NCBI RefSeq assembly: GCF_003865035.1
Contig: NZ_BHVZ01000004.1
Span: forward strand, 186,001 to 250,000
Reading direction: 5' to 3'
Length of the DNA stretch: 64,000 nucleotides
Origin: Anaerotignum faecicola
GTDB taxonomy: Bacteria; Bacillota; Clostridia; Lachnospirales; Anaerotignaceae
The notes under the pieces were generated by a model. The model saw nothing but the letters and a program-made list of their open reading frames with translations, made no database searches and was not told the origin of the DNA. Below, in pieces: positions 52,601-61,692 of this stretch (its first letter is position 1; each line of letters opens with the position of its first letter). The position numbers were made by a program, and so were the translations under genes.

Positions 52601-53164
52601 TTCCTTGGGCATTTCCTCTGCGGAATTTACAATACGCATACCGCGACCGCCGCCGCCGTTGGATGCCTTCAGCATAACGGGATAGCCGACCTTCCGGGCA
52701 ACCTCCATTACCTCATCCAGACTTCTGACTGCATGGTCAACACCGGGGATGATGGGAACATTACATTCGATTGCCATTTTCTTGGAAGAAATCTTATCCC
52801 CCATTTTATACATGACATCTACATTGGGGCCGATAAAAGCAATCCCCTCTTTTTCGCATGCCTCAACAAATTCGGGATTTTCGGAAAGGAACCCATATCC
52901 GGGATGGATCGCATCTACACCTTTTGCTTTCGCAATTTTGATGATGTTATTGATATCCAGATATGCGTCCAGAGGACCTTTTTCGGGGTTCAGCATATAA
53001 GCCTCGTCCGTTTTTGTGCGGAACAGCGCATATTTATCCTCCTTTGAGAAAATACCTACTGTCTGAATGCCCAATTCATTCAGCGCACGATACACACGAA
53101 TGGCAATTTCGCCACGGTTTGCAACCAGAACCTTTTTAAATTTTCTAATTTCTACGTTCTGCAT
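49700..53164 (-). CDS. pyc: Pyruvate carboxylase
   Basis: 1154 aa from ATG at 53164 (AAAGGAGGTA upstream), the size of single-chain enzymes. Biotin carboxylase domain: KVLVANRGEIAIRVYRAL, KASNGGGGRGMR, EMNPRIQVEHTVSEE. Carboxyltransferase domain: TDTSMRDAHQSLMATR and the metal-site HTHDTTGNG. C-terminal biotinyl domain with AMKM. It makes oxaloacetate from pyruvate, ATP and bicarbonate. Monocistronic. Confidence 0.96.
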   Translation of the reverse strand: MQNVEIRKFKKVLVANRGEIAIRVYRALNELGIQTVGIFSKEDKYALFRTKTDEAYMLNPEKGPLDAYLDINNIIKIAKAKGVDAIHPGYGFLSENPEFVEACEKEGIAFIGPNVDVMYKMGDKISSKKMAIECNVPIIPGVDHAVRSLDEVMEVARKVGYPVMLKASNGGGGRGMRIVNSAEEMPKEFEEARNEAKKAFGDDKIFVEKYLRDPKHIEVQVLGDKYGNVVHLFDRDCSVQRRHQKVIEFAPAFTVSQPVREKILADAVRLSKHVGYKNAGTLEFLVDADENYYFIEMNPRIQVEHTVSEEVTGIDIVQAQILIEEGYPLSAPEIGISSQEDVHCNGYSVQLRITTEDPANNFMPDTGKINVYRSPAGNGIRLDGGTAHTGAEVTPYYDSLLVKIIAHDRTFKGVTNKAIRAIKETRIRGVKTNIPFLINVLQSETWSEGKCTTTFIEKTPELFRFIPGKDRASKIAEFIGNQIVNESKGQKPQFDPIVVPSFGKTENGKTIEVPGARDTFLKMGAKAYTQSLLKEKRLLVTDTSMRDAHQSLMATRLRTNDLMAAAPATNMAMANAFSVEAWGGATFDVAYRFLKESPWVRLQQLRAAMPNTLIQMLLRASNAVGYANYPDNVVQKFIEVSAERGIDVFRIFDSLNWVENMKMPIEVALNTGKIVEGSICYTGDILDPNETKYTLDYYIRKAKELEAMGCHIFAIKDMAGLLKPYAAKELFSTLKKELHIPLHLHTHDTTGNGVSTVLMAAEAGVDIVDLAIQSMSSLTSQPSMNAVVEALKGTERDTGLNTEQLIELSHYYQGVRQIFTGFESEMKTPNTEIYKYEIPGGQYSNLLAQVKAMGSADQFEEIKHLYKDANDLLGNIVKVTPSSKVVGDMAIFMSKNGLTKDNIMTEGAEVSYPDSVVDYFLGNIGQPEGGFPADLQKIVLKGQKPIEGRAGALLPPADWEAIEKHLHEAHALKKVNPRNVLSYALYPKVYDDYVNHEEVYTDVSKLSSDVFFFGLAKGEETSIEIGEGKDILIKYIDMTEPNAEGIRTLTFEINGVMREIKVLDKHLEVKSDGKLKADKNNPFHLGSSIPGTVSKILVKEGEEVKKNQPLLTVEAMKMETSIVANQDGVIDKIYVKEGEQVNQGDLLVSFVQEG

Positions 53165-53351
53165 GGGGGATACCTCCTTTTTCGGTTTTTGTATAGATTG
53201 CTTTGGATGCCAAAGCATTTTTAACTTGTCTTAGAAAAACATAGTTTCTCCCTATTATAATACAGGAATTTCTATTCGTAAACCATAAATTGTGTCGAAT
53301 ACCCATAAGAAATACTTATGTCTTTATATTGTGGACAAAAAACTGTATTCT

Positions 53352-54737
53352 TTATCCATTTCCTTTTTTCCCAAAGACATGATTCAGAAGTTGTGACAAA
53401 AATTTTGCTTCCACCACGCGGATATTCTCCAAATGCAGCTCCCGCATACCGCCTGCGGGAATGAAAACCTGCTTGAAGCCCATGCGGTCCAGCTCCTTGA
53501 TGCGGCTTTCCATGGAAGGAACACGCTTCAATTCGCCCGTCAGCCCGACATCGGCAAGAAATGCCCAATCCGAGGGAATCGGCTTATCATAAACCGAGGA
53601 AGCAATGCTCATCAGCACGGCAAGATTTGCCGCCTGCTCCTTCAGATACAGACCGCCTGTGGTCTTGATGACAACATTTTTATCATAGAGCTTAATGCCG
53701 CCCCTCTGCTCCAGAATGGAAATCAGCGTATTCATGGTATCCTTTTTCATGGTTTCGCTGATGCGCGAGGGATACGGCGTGAAGGAAGGGGAAACCAGAC
53801 TTTCGATTTCCGCAATGACAGGACGAGAGCCCTCCTTCAAAACCGCAATCGCACTGCCGGAAACAGAATCGCCCCTCTCCCGTTTCGTTACAAAATAAGC
53901 CGAGGGGTTTTCGATGGACGCAAGCCCTGCCTCTGTCATAGTGAAAAAGCCCATTTCGCCCGTACTGCCGAAGCGGTTTTTCGTTGCAACCAGACACCGC
54001 AGCTCATCCGCACCCTCGCCCTCCAGCACAAGCACCGCATCCACCAGATGCTCCAAGGCGCGCAGACCTGCGATTTCATCGCTTTTATTCATCTGCCCTA
54101 TCATCAGCACCGCTCTGGGGCGGCTTTTATTTTTTGCCTGCGCCACCAGAGCAGACGCACATTCCATGGTCTGCGTCGGGTTGCCTGCGCGCGAGGGCAG
54201 AAATTCCGCCAGAGAAAAGGTCTGGATGCTGTCCAGAATAATCAGATCGGGGTCAATTTCCCGAATCGCGTCCAATACGTTGTCCATAGAGGTGTCCGCC
54301 ACAATCCAGATATTTTCCGCAATGGTGTCCAGAATACGGTCTGCACGGTTTTTAATCTGACTGTCACTCTCCTCCCCCGATGCATAAAGCACCCGAAAGC
54401 CCTGCTTTGCCAGCGCAGATGCCGCCATCAGGCTCAGGGTGGATTTGCCGCCGCCGGGGGGCGAGGTGATGATGGTGACGGAATCGCGCACAATGCCGCC
54501 GCCCATCACGCGGTCAAATTCCGCAATGCCTGTCAGCAGGCGTTGGTCACTGCCCGTTTCCACCTCCGAAAGGCGGGAAACCGGCTGCTTCGGCGCTGCC
54601 TTCGCCGCCTTTGTGCTACCCCTGACCTGCGCCGTTTCCGCAAGGGTATTCCATTCGCCGCAATCGGGGCATTTGCCTGCCCATTTCGGGCTTTGATATC
54701 CGCAGCTTGTACATTGATAGACTGTTTTGATTTTCAT
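53352..54737 (-). CDS. radA: DNA repair protein RadA/Sms
   Basis: 461 aa, usual length. Zinc finger with CTSCGYQSPKWAGKCPDCGE (residues about 10-29), Walker A SPPGGGKSTLS, Walker B DLIILDSIQT, the RadA-specific KNRFG motif and a C-terminal Lon-like domain. It is a DnaB-like helicase that extends recombination branches. Confidence 0.95.
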   Translation of the reverse strand: MKIKTVYQCTSCGYQSPKWAGKCPDCGEWNTLAETAQVRGSTKAAKAAPKQPVSRLSEVETGSDQRLLTGIAEFDRVMGGGIVRDSVTIITSPPGGGKSTLSLMAASALAKQGFRVLYASGEESDSQIKNRADRILDTIAENIWIVADTSMDNVLDAIREIDPDLIILDSIQTFSLAEFLPSRAGNPTQTMECASALVAQAKNKSRPRAVLMIGQMNKSDEIAGLRALEHLVDAVLVLEGEGADELRCLVATKNRFGSTGEMGFFTMTEAGLASIENPSAYFVTKRERGDSVSGSAIAVLKEGSRPVIAEIESLVSPSFTPYPSRISETMKKDTMNTLISILEQRGGIKLYDKNVVIKTTGGLYLKEQAANLAVLMSIASSVYDKPIPSDWAFLADVGLTGELKRVPSMESRIKELDRMGFKQVFIPAGGMRELHLENIRVVEAKFLSQLLNHVFGKKGNG

Positions 54738-54770
54738 AGCATTCCCTCAATCGTATCTTTTCTATAATAA

Positions 54771-54806
54771 AAGGACTGCAATCCAACCCATCGGATTACA
54801 GTCCCT
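54771..54806 (-). terminator. Terminator of the 54,819 gene
   Basis: GGACTG-AATCC / GGATT-CAGTCC stem with one bulge, flanked by A and T runs. Confidence 0.75.
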
Positions 54807-54818
54807 TTTTGTTTTTTA

Positions 54819-55232
54819 TCAGCCGATTTTTTCGATTGCAACAGAAGGGGTATCCTTACCCAGCTCTACGCTGAAGGTTACCTTGCCTGCCAGATTTGTT
54901 TTCATCTTGCCGACATTCACATCGTCAATCAAAATCTTATATTCTGTATCGGGCTCCAGCTCCATGGTAATCTGTGTATCCTCCAGCCCCTCAACGGTAA
55001 ATTCTGCGCCTCTTTCGTTTACGGTGAAATTATGTACGGTTGCGCCGGGAACTGTTTCCAGCAGCATTTTACCGTTCTTTTCCAGCTTTGTGATTTCCTT
55101 AAAGGTTTTGATTTTATATAAGTCACCACTCACTTCAAAATCAAGGACTTTCTTCTTTTCGTCCATCAGATGATTGCCGAAACTGATTGTGCCATTGTCT
55201 TCCTGTCTAATCAATTCTTCGATTACTGCCAT
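54819..55232 (-). CDS. Conserved hypothetical protein (beta-rich)
   Basis: 137 aa from ATG at 55232 (GGAGGTAC upstream); the longer frame to 55325 begins with an unlikely basic leader. Reads MAVIEELIRQEDNGTISFGN, then repeated beta strands with KIKTFKEITKLEKNGKMLLE and ELEPDTEYKILIDD, like an Ig/Fn3-type fold. From memory, relatives in Clostridia are sometimes labelled endosialidase, but no sialidase motif is visible. No signal peptide. Function unknown. Confidence 0.75.
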   Translation of the reverse strand: MAVIEELIRQEDNGTISFGNHLMDEKKKVLDFEVSGDLYKIKTFKEITKLEKNGKMLLETVPGATVHNFTVNERGAEFTVEGLEDTQITMELEPDTEYKILIDDVNVGKMKTNLAGKVTFSVELGKDTPSVAIEKIG

Positions 55233-55416
55233 TTTCAGTACCTCCACTCGCTTCTCTATTGTGCCTCGCCCGAGAAACCCGAAAAAAAGAGATTCCCGAC
55301 GTTTGAACCTTTGTTTGTGCTCCACTGTCAGCGGATAAAACTACGGTTATGATTATAACACAAAATAGATTGCAGGTATAGCTAATTTTTTGAAATCTTT
55401 TGCATAAAATCCTGTA

Positions 55417-57861
55417 TTATTTCACAACGCGGAAGCTGAATCCATTCGTTTTCAGACCAACGGAAACCTTATCCCCCGCTTTGATATTGCCCAGAAGATA
55501 TTCCTCCGCGAAGGCATCCTCAATCTTAGACTGGATGGCTCGGCGCAGCGGTCTTGCGCCATACGCCTTATCATAGCCCTCCTCGGCAATTTTTTCGATT
55601 GCTTTTTTGGTAAAGGAAACCGTAATATTCATATTTTCCTTTACACGCTTTGCCATCACATCCGTCAGAAGCCGCACAATTCTCGTGATTTCCTCCTTTT
55701 CCAGCGGATGGAACACGATAATATCATCAATACGGTTCAGAAATTCGGGCTTGAAGATGTTCTTGATTTCATCCATCACGCCCTTTTTCATCATTTCATA
55801 GCTCTGCTCGGGCGTTTCCACGCTCGTAAAGCCCAGACGCTTGGGGGCGGCAATGCTGCGCGCGCCTGCGTTCGAGGTCATGATGATAACCGTATTCTTG
55901 AAGTCCACCTTTCTGCCCTGACCGTCCGTAATGTGTCCATCGTCCAAAACCTGCAAAAGAATATTAAACACCTCAGGGGATGCCTTTTCGATTTCATCAA
56001 ACAGCACAACGGAATAAGGATTGCGGCGCACCTTTTCGCTCAGCTGACCGCCCTCCTCATAGCCGACATAGCCCGGAGGAGAGCCAACCATTCTGGAAAC
56101 GCTGTGCTTTTCCATATATTCGGACATATCAATCCGCACCATGGCATTTTCGTCCCCGAAAAGCGCTTCCGCCAGTGCCTTGGAAAGCTCCGTCTTGCCG
56201 ACACCCGTAGGGCCGAGGAACAGGAAGGAGCCGATGGGTCTGTTGGGGTCCTTCAAGCCGACACGCCCACGGCGGACAGCCTTTGCCAGTGCCTTCACTG
56301 CTTCATCCTGCCCGATGACTCTTTTATGCAGAACTTCCTCCAGATGGAGCAGACGCTGACTTTCCTCCTCCTGCATGCTCTGCACGGGGATTCCCGTCCA
56401 ACGGGAAACGATTTCTGCGACATTATCTGCCGTCACCACAATTTCGCCGCTGTCATGCGTGGATTCCCATGCGCGCTTTGCCGCCTTCAGACTGGTACGC
56501 AGACCATCCTGCAGCTTTTTGATTTCCGCCGCCTGTTCAAATTCCTCTGTCTTAATGGCAGTCTCCTTTTCCTGCTCCAGCTCTGCAATTCTTGCCTCCA
56601 GCTCCTTGATGGAGGTGGGCGCAGTATACGCAGAAAGACGCAGACAGGAGGCTGCTTCGTCAATCAGGTCGATTGCCTTATCCGGCAGGAATCGCTCCGT
56701 TACATAGCGTGCGGAAAGCTTAACCGCCGCCGCGATTGCTTCATCCGAAATGCGTACCCTATGGTGCATTTCATAGGGGTCCTTCAGTGCTGTCAGCATT
56801 TGCACGGCAACCGCTTCTGTCGGCTCCTCCACGCGCACAGGCTGAAACCGCCGCTCAAAGGCGGCATCCTTTTCAATATGCTTGCGGTATTCCTCAAGAG
56901 TGGTTGCGCCAATCAGCTGAATTTCCCCTCTTGCCAGAGCAGGCTTGAGAATATTCGAGGCATCAATCGCGCCCTCTGCCGCACCTGCCCCGATGACGGT
57001 ATGGATTTCATCAATGAAAAGAATGATATTGCCTGCCGCCTTTACATCCTCCAGTGCCTTTTTCATGCGTTCCTCAAATTCCCCACGATATTTCGAGCCT
57101 GCGACCATAGCAGACAAATCCAGAGAAAGAATCCGCTTATGCCGCAGGGTATCGGGCACATTGCCATCACTGATTTTCTGCGCCAGGCCCTCCACAATCG
57201 CCGTTTTCCCGACACCGGGGTCACCCATCAGGCAGGGGTTATTCTTCGTTCTGCGGCTCAGAATCCGAATGATACGCTCAATCTCCTGCTCTCTGCCGAC
57301 AATCGGGTCGAATTTTCCCTGCTTTGCCAGTGCCGTCATATCTCGGCTGAATTTATCCAGTGTTTCCGTCTCGGAAATTTCCTCCTTCGGGCGTTCGTGC
57401 ATCCCCTGCACACCGGCAGGCTGCGCCTCGCTTTCGCCCAGAAGCAGCATGATATCCTCATACAGTGTTTGAATATCTACGCCCAAATCCTCCAAAAGCG
57501 TGATAGCAAGCGTATCCGGTTCACGCAGAAGTGCCAGCAGAATATGCTCTGTCCCGACATAATTTGCCCCCAGACGCACCGCCTCCTGCTTGCTGCGCTC
57601 CACCACACGCTTTGCACGCGGTGTCATATCCAAGGGGAGATAAAATTTCTGCTTTTCCCCCTGCATTTCGCAAATACGCTCCATCACCTGATGGTAGGTC
57701 ACATTCTGCCCCTCCAACGCCTTTGCGGCAACGCTCTGCTGCACCAATGTCAGCCCAAGCAGGATATGCTCTGTGCCGATATATTCATTGCCCAGCTTTG
57801 CTGCGGCCTCCTTTGCCCTTTGCAGCACATCAAAGGCCTTTTTTGTATATTTCTCCTGCAT
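55417..57861 (-). CDS. clpC: ClpC-type AAA+ protease ATPase
   Basis: 814 aa from ATG at 57861 (AAGGAAGG 8 bases upstream). Two Clp N-terminal repeats (NEYIGTEHILLGL and ANYVGTEHILLAL), first P-loop GDPGVGKTAI, a UVR segment (EQEKETAIKTEEFEQAAEI) typical of ClpC, second P-loop GPTGVGKTELS. It unfolds substrates for ClpP. The ctsR-mcsA-mcsB genes that often accompany it are absent here, and no CIRCE or CtsR-like site is seen upstream. Confidence 0.95.
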   Translation of the reverse strand: MQEKYTKKAFDVLQRAKEAAAKLGNEYIGTEHILLGLTLVQQSVAAKALEGQNVTYHQVMERICEMQGEKQKFYLPLDMTPRAKRVVERSKQEAVRLGANYVGTEHILLALLREPDTLAITLLEDLGVDIQTLYEDIMLLLGESEAQPAGVQGMHERPKEEISETETLDKFSRDMTALAKQGKFDPIVGREQEIERIIRILSRRTKNNPCLMGDPGVGKTAIVEGLAQKISDGNVPDTLRHKRILSLDLSAMVAGSKYRGEFEERMKKALEDVKAAGNIILFIDEIHTVIGAGAAEGAIDASNILKPALARGEIQLIGATTLEEYRKHIEKDAAFERRFQPVRVEEPTEAVAVQMLTALKDPYEMHHRVRISDEAIAAAVKLSARYVTERFLPDKAIDLIDEAASCLRLSAYTAPTSIKELEARIAELEQEKETAIKTEEFEQAAEIKKLQDGLRTSLKAAKRAWESTHDSGEIVVTADNVAEIVSRWTGIPVQSMQEEESQRLLHLEEVLHKRVIGQDEAVKALAKAVRRGRVGLKDPNRPIGSFLFLGPTGVGKTELSKALAEALFGDENAMVRIDMSEYMEKHSVSRMVGSPPGYVGYEEGGQLSEKVRRNPYSVVLFDEIEKASPEVFNILLQVLDDGHITDGQGRKVDFKNTVIIMTSNAGARSIAAPKRLGFTSVETPEQSYEMMKKGVMDEIKNIFKPEFLNRIDDIIVFHPLEKEEITRIVRLLTDVMAKRVKENMNITVSFTKKAIEKIAEEGYDKAYGARPLRRAIQSKIEDAFAEEYLLGNIKAGDKVSVGLKTNGFSFRVVK

Positions 57862-57931
57862 CCTATTCACCTTCCTTGGTTTGGTTTGTTAGCCATCAAT
57901 GATTGTGATTGCTAATTTATTCCGGAAAGAA

Positions 57932-57951
57932 AAGAACCGATACAGGTTCTT
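57932..57951 (-). terminator. Terminator of the pseudouridine synthase gene
   Basis: Minus strand AAGAACC-TGTATC-GGTTCTTTTC. Confidence 0.6.
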
Positions 57952-58018
57952 CTCCGTAGGTTTCTTCTGATATTCCCATATTATATACCAACTTACTGGA
58001 AATTGCAAAGGATACTTC

Positions 58019-58690
58019 TTACAATTCCGTTAATTCTTCCGAAAAAAGTGAAAACGGCTCCCCTTCGGGCTTGGCGGTAAAGGAAAACGGCTGTTTCGTA
58101 TCGGGATGGATGCCCTCTAAGCGGTAAGACCAGAGCGCAATCTCCGTTTTGCCGCGCTTCGGAACACCTTTGTTATATTTTTTATCCCCCCAGATGGGTA
58201 CGCCTGCATGCGCCGTCTGCACGCGAATCTGGTGATGCCTGCCTGTTTCCAGCTCGATTTCCGCCAAGGTCAGCACGCCCTGCTCCGTTTCTTCCTCCGC
58301 AAGCCGCCGATACCGCAGAGCGGCACGCTTTGCGCCCTTTCTCTCCTTGGAAACCACTTCGGAAAGGTTCGTGCGTGCGTTTTTCAGAAGATAATCCTCT
58401 AATCCTCCTTCCGCCGCAGGCAATCTGCCGCAAAGCACCGTCAGATAGGCTTTTTTCAGCCGATGCTCCTGTATTTCCTTCGCAAGAAAGGCTTCTGCCC
58501 TTTTCTCCTTCGCAAACAGCATTACGCCGCCGACAGGTCTGTCTAAGCGATGCAGAAGTCCAAGCGGCTGTCCGGTATATTCCTCCAAGGCGGAAAGCAG
58601 ATCCAAATCTCCTGTTTTATCCGCCTGCGCAGGCATCCCCTGCGGCTTCACTGCCGCAAGCATGACTGCATCCTCATATAAAATCTTCAT
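58019..58690 (-). CDS. RluA/RluD-family RNA pseudouridine synthase
   Basis: 223 aa, short because it lacks an S4 domain. The catalytic aspartate is in LLHRLDRPVGGVMLFAK, followed by ETGRHHQIRVQTAHAG and PIWGDKKY. It isomerises uridine in rRNA or tRNA; the target site is not predictable. 30 bases separate it from the GH13 gene, so they may share a transcript. Confidence 0.87.
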   Translation of the reverse strand: MKILYEDAVMLAAVKPQGMPAQADKTGDLDLLSALEEYTGQPLGLLHRLDRPVGGVMLFAKEKRAEAFLAKEIQEHRLKKAYLTVLCGRLPAAEGGLEDYLLKNARTNLSEVVSKERKGAKRAALRYRRLAEEETEQGVLTLAEIELETGRHHQIRVQTAHAGVPIWGDKKYNKGVPKRGKTEIALWSYRLEGIHPDTKQPFSFTAKPEGEPFSLFSEELTEL

Positions 58691-58720
58691 TCTTTTTCTT
58701 CCTTATATAATTAAAATATA

Positions 58721-60757
58721 TTAAATTTCTCTTAATGCCATTGCGCTTTTCGGCGGCAGGGGCAGCAGCACATTCCCGTTTCGGACGGGATAGGAAAAGC
58801 CGAACTCCGTAAAGCCGTCCCGATTCGTCATGAGACAATTTTGCAGCGTGCCTTCTGCCTGCACACCCATCTGCCAGACAGGGATGGACACCGTCCGGAT
58901 TTCCTCTGTATTATTCAGCGCAACCAGAATTTTTTCTTTTTCATCGAACCGCCCGTAGGCAAGCACGCCATAAGCCCCATAAAGCTGCTTCAGCGAGCCA
59001 TGGCGCAGAACGGGATACTCTTTCCGCAGGGAAATTGCTGCCTTATGGAAGGCAATCAGCTCCATATCCTCCCTGCCCCAAGGATAGGTGCGGCGGTTAT
59101 CGGGGTCTGTCCAGCCTGTTACGCCTGCTTCGTCCCCGTAATATACGGTCGGCGCACCGCTCCATGTCATTTGCAGCAAAACAGCTTCGCGCAGCACCGC
59201 TTTTTCCACATTTGCATCCGCCGCGGCACTGCCCTCTGTTTCCACTCTGCCGATTTGGCGATTGGTGCGCGTGAGAAAGCGGGAATGGTCATGATTGGAA
59301 AGCTGATTCATGGCAACAGAAATCGCCTGTGACGGCAGCCTCCCCATCTGATAGCTCATGGTTCCCCAGAACACATCCGCATTATTATACATATCCTCGC
59401 GCTTTTCGGTGCTATGCTTGGAAACCCCCGTCAGAAACCATGTGACAGGCTCCATGAAGGCATCGTAATTCATAATGGAATCCCATTGATTGCCCGTCAG
59501 CCAAGGGGCGGCATCGCCGTAATGCTCCGCCAGAATCAGCTTATCGGGAGAAACGCTCTTGACTGCGGTGCGGAACATCCGCCAGAAGGCATGGTTGAAT
59601 TCCTCTGTTTTTCCTAAATCCGCGGCAACATCCAGCCGCCAGCCATCCGCATCGAACGGCGGCGAAACCCAACGCCTTGCAATCGCAAGAAGCTCCTCTC
59701 GGAGCGCCGCACAGCCCTCCACATTCAGCTTCGGGTGGTTTTCATAGCCCCACCAGCCCTCGTAGGTACCATCCGCGTTCCAGTAAAAATAATCATGATA
59801 GGGGCTATCCGCATGCCGATATGCGCCGCGCAGCTTGCCCCTGTAAAGTCCCTCTCTGTCGAGCCATTTATGAAAAGCTCCGCAATGGTTAAAAACGCCG
59901 TCCAGAATGACGCGCATCCCTCTTGCGTGCGCCTGCTGTATCAGCTCTGCGAAAAGTGCATCCGAGGCGGCAAGGTTTTCGTCCGCTGTTGTGCGAGCGG
60001 CATAAAGCGATGCGGTTTCATTCGTTTTGGCATCTGCCGCCAGAACAGAACCGCTTTCTCTGACGATTTTCCCGAAATGGGGGTCGATATGCCAATAATC
60101 CTGCGTATCGTATTTATGATTGCTTGGCGAAACAAAAAGCGGATTGAAATAAAGTACCTCTACGCCCAGCTCCGCCAGATAGTCCAGTTTATTGAGCACG
60201 CCCTGCAAATCTCCGCCATAAAAACGGTTGATATCGCTTGCAGCAGGCAGGCTGCTCCAATCCGTGACCTGCTCGGTTTTCTGCTTCAGATAAATATATT
60301 CATTCGTTTTCACATCATTGGAGACATCCCCATTGGCAAAGCGGTCGGGGTAAATCTGATACATCACCGCGCCCTTCGCCCAATCGGGCGTTCGGTAATC
60401 GCGGAAAATCTGAAATTCCCCCTCGTGCTTATATTCCGAAAAAAAGCCGTATTTTGTATAATAGCCTACTGCTTCGCCGCATTGCAGGCGGAAATAATAG
60501 GTCATTTCCTCCGCAGTCGGGGGCAGGGTTGCCTGAAAATAAGAAAAAGCCCCCTGCGTTTTGGTCTCCTCCATGAGATATTCCCGTTCATTCGTGCAGA
60601 GGAAAACAGCAGAAACCGTCCCTCTCCCGACACGAATACGCACATTGACCCAATCCTCCGCGGTCGGCTCCGCAGGAGAGCGGAACTGCCTTGTTTCATC
60701 GCTATAGACTGCCTGTATGCGAAATTCCTCCGCAGACAGACCGAAATTATCATCCAT
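58721..60757 (-). CDS. GH13 alpha-amylase / neopullulanase-like enzyme
   Basis: 678 aa, cytoplasmic (no signal peptide). An N-terminal CBM34-like beta domain (YSDETRQFRSPAEP, VNVRIRVGRGTVSAVF) is followed by a TIM barrel with the four GH13 blocks: RVILDGVFNHCG, DGWRLDVAAD (nucleophile Asp), ILAEHYGDA (acid Glu) and LSNHDHSRF. It would cut alpha-glucans or maltodextrins inside the cell. An insertion (about residues 235-260) between barrel elements is family-typical. Confidence 0.92.
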   Translation of the reverse strand: MDDNFGLSAEEFRIQAVYSDETRQFRSPAEPTAEDWVNVRIRVGRGTVSAVFLCTNEREYLMEETKTQGAFSYFQATLPPTAEEMTYYFRLQCGEAVGYYTKYGFFSEYKHEGEFQIFRDYRTPDWAKGAVMYQIYPDRFANGDVSNDVKTNEYIYLKQKTEQVTDWSSLPAASDINRFYGGDLQGVLNKLDYLAELGVEVLYFNPLFVSPSNHKYDTQDYWHIDPHFGKIVRESGSVLAADAKTNETASLYAARTTADENLAASDALFAELIQQAHARGMRVILDGVFNHCGAFHKWLDREGLYRGKLRGAYRHADSPYHDYFYWNADGTYEGWWGYENHPKLNVEGCAALREELLAIARRWVSPPFDADGWRLDVAADLGKTEEFNHAFWRMFRTAVKSVSPDKLILAEHYGDAAPWLTGNQWDSIMNYDAFMEPVTWFLTGVSKHSTEKREDMYNNADVFWGTMSYQMGRLPSQAISVAMNQLSNHDHSRFLTRTNRQIGRVETEGSAAADANVEKAVLREAVLLQMTWSGAPTVYYGDEAGVTGWTDPDNRRTYPWGREDMELIAFHKAAISLRKEYPVLRHGSLKQLYGAYGVLAYGRFDEKEKILVALNNTEEIRTVSIPVWQMGVQAEGTLQNCLMTNRDGFTEFGFSYPVRNGNVLLPLPPKSAMALREI

Positions 60758-60858
60758 CGGCTTTCACCACCTTCCTTTGCACATCATCGGGTTTTATTAT
60801 AAGGGGAAAGGACGGAAGGTGTCAATTTTTCCGAAAAATTCCCCCGCAAGCAAAAAAA

Positions 60859-60901
60859 GAGCGACCGCACAGTGCTTCAATGCAGTCATCTGCGGTCGCT
60901 C
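60859..60901 (-). terminator. Strong terminator after the BofC-like gene
   Basis: GAGCGACCGCA / TGCGGTCGCTC, 11-base perfect stem with a 21-base loop, followed on the minus strand by TTTTTTT. The gap 60758-61068 (311 bases) holds this, a second small stem at 60903-60920 and the GH13 leader, but no gene. Confidence 0.8.
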
Positions 60902-61068
60902 CCTCTTTTCTAAAAAAGAGAAGGTATGATGGGTGAAAAATATTGGGGAGTTTTCACAAATCCAGTATAGCATGTGGGGCAATTTTTGTCCAGAAAGGAA
61001 AGCCGCTTTGGAAATAAGATAAATTTATAGTTTTCTTTTTACAATAAAATCTTCTTATTAGAAATTCC

Positions 61069-61602
61069 TTATGACATAAAATCCGCAAGCACCTTCGCCA
61101 GATTTTCCTCCCCGATGACGCGCATCCCCTCCTGAAGCTGTCTGGCTTCGCCATCCGGCAAGGCGGAAAGCGGCAGCTCTGTCCGCTCCTTCAGGCGCAG
61201 CTGCTTTTTCCCATCCTCATAGAAAACCGCAAGAAAGCCGTCATCCTCGCCCAGAACATAAACCTCATCACTCATCCCCTCGATGCTGCACCGCAGAACC
61301 ACCTGCTCCGATGAGAAAAAGACCACCTGCCAGCCTGTGTAAATGCTCTTTAGCTGTTCCAAATCCAAGCCCTGCAGAAATTCCGGTGCCGGCTCGATGT
61401 GCTTTTTCATCACCCTATCCTGCGTATAAAAATATTGATAAACGATTTTCGTTCCGGCATGAATCCGCTTTTTTTCTTCCAAAACGGCATGTGCCTGCGT
61501 TTCTGCCGGATGCTGCTCCCCTCTCCAAAGGGCTGCGTAATACCCTGCCAGCAGGCAAACCAGAAAGCTGAGCAGAGCTGCAATGACTGCTGTTTTTCGC
61601 AT
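61069..61602 (-). CDS. BofC C-terminal-domain sporulation-related protein
   Basis: 177 aa from ATG at 61602 (AAAGAGGTGATAC upstream). One N-terminal membrane segment (AVIAALLSFLVCLLAGYYAAL) leads to an extracytoplasmic domain with DEVYVLGEDDGFLAVFYEDG, which resembles the BofC C-terminal domain. BofC restrains the SpoIVB checkpoint in Bacillus; homologues outside Bacillus may do other work. Moderately sure of family. Confidence 0.65.
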   Translation of the reverse strand: MRKTAVIAALLSFLVCLLAGYYAALWRGEQHPAETQAHAVLEEKKRIHAGTKIVYQYFYTQDRVMKKHIEPAPEFLQGLDLEQLKSIYTGWQVVFFSSEQVVLRCSIEGMSDEVYVLGEDDGFLAVFYEDGKKQLRLKERTELPLSALPDGEARQLQEGMRVIGEENLAKVLADFMS

Positions 61603-61662
61603 TGTATCACCTCTTTGGAGGGAGTATGGACACAAATATTGCAATTTATACCACAATAAAAA

Positions 61663-61684
61663 AAGCCATGCGCGAACATGGCTT
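61663..61684 (-). terminator. Terminator of the PFK gene
   Basis: AAGCCATG-CGCGAA-CATGGCTT followed on the minus strand by a T run. Confidence 0.8.
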
Positions 61685-61692
61685 GCATATCC

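Noticed and set aside
51518..53047. Long plus-strand frame opposite the pyruvate carboxylase gene
   Set aside because: Shadow of the biotin carboxylase coding sequence.
55708..57915. 735-codon plus-strand frame opposite clpC
   Set aside because: No motif, Cys/His/Arg-rich shadow composition, no ribosome site; clpC is unmistakable on the other strand.
57870..58010. CIRCE or CtsR site before clpC
   Set aside because: Neither the TTAGCACTC-N9-GAGTGCTAA dyad nor CtsR heptamers are present in this gap.
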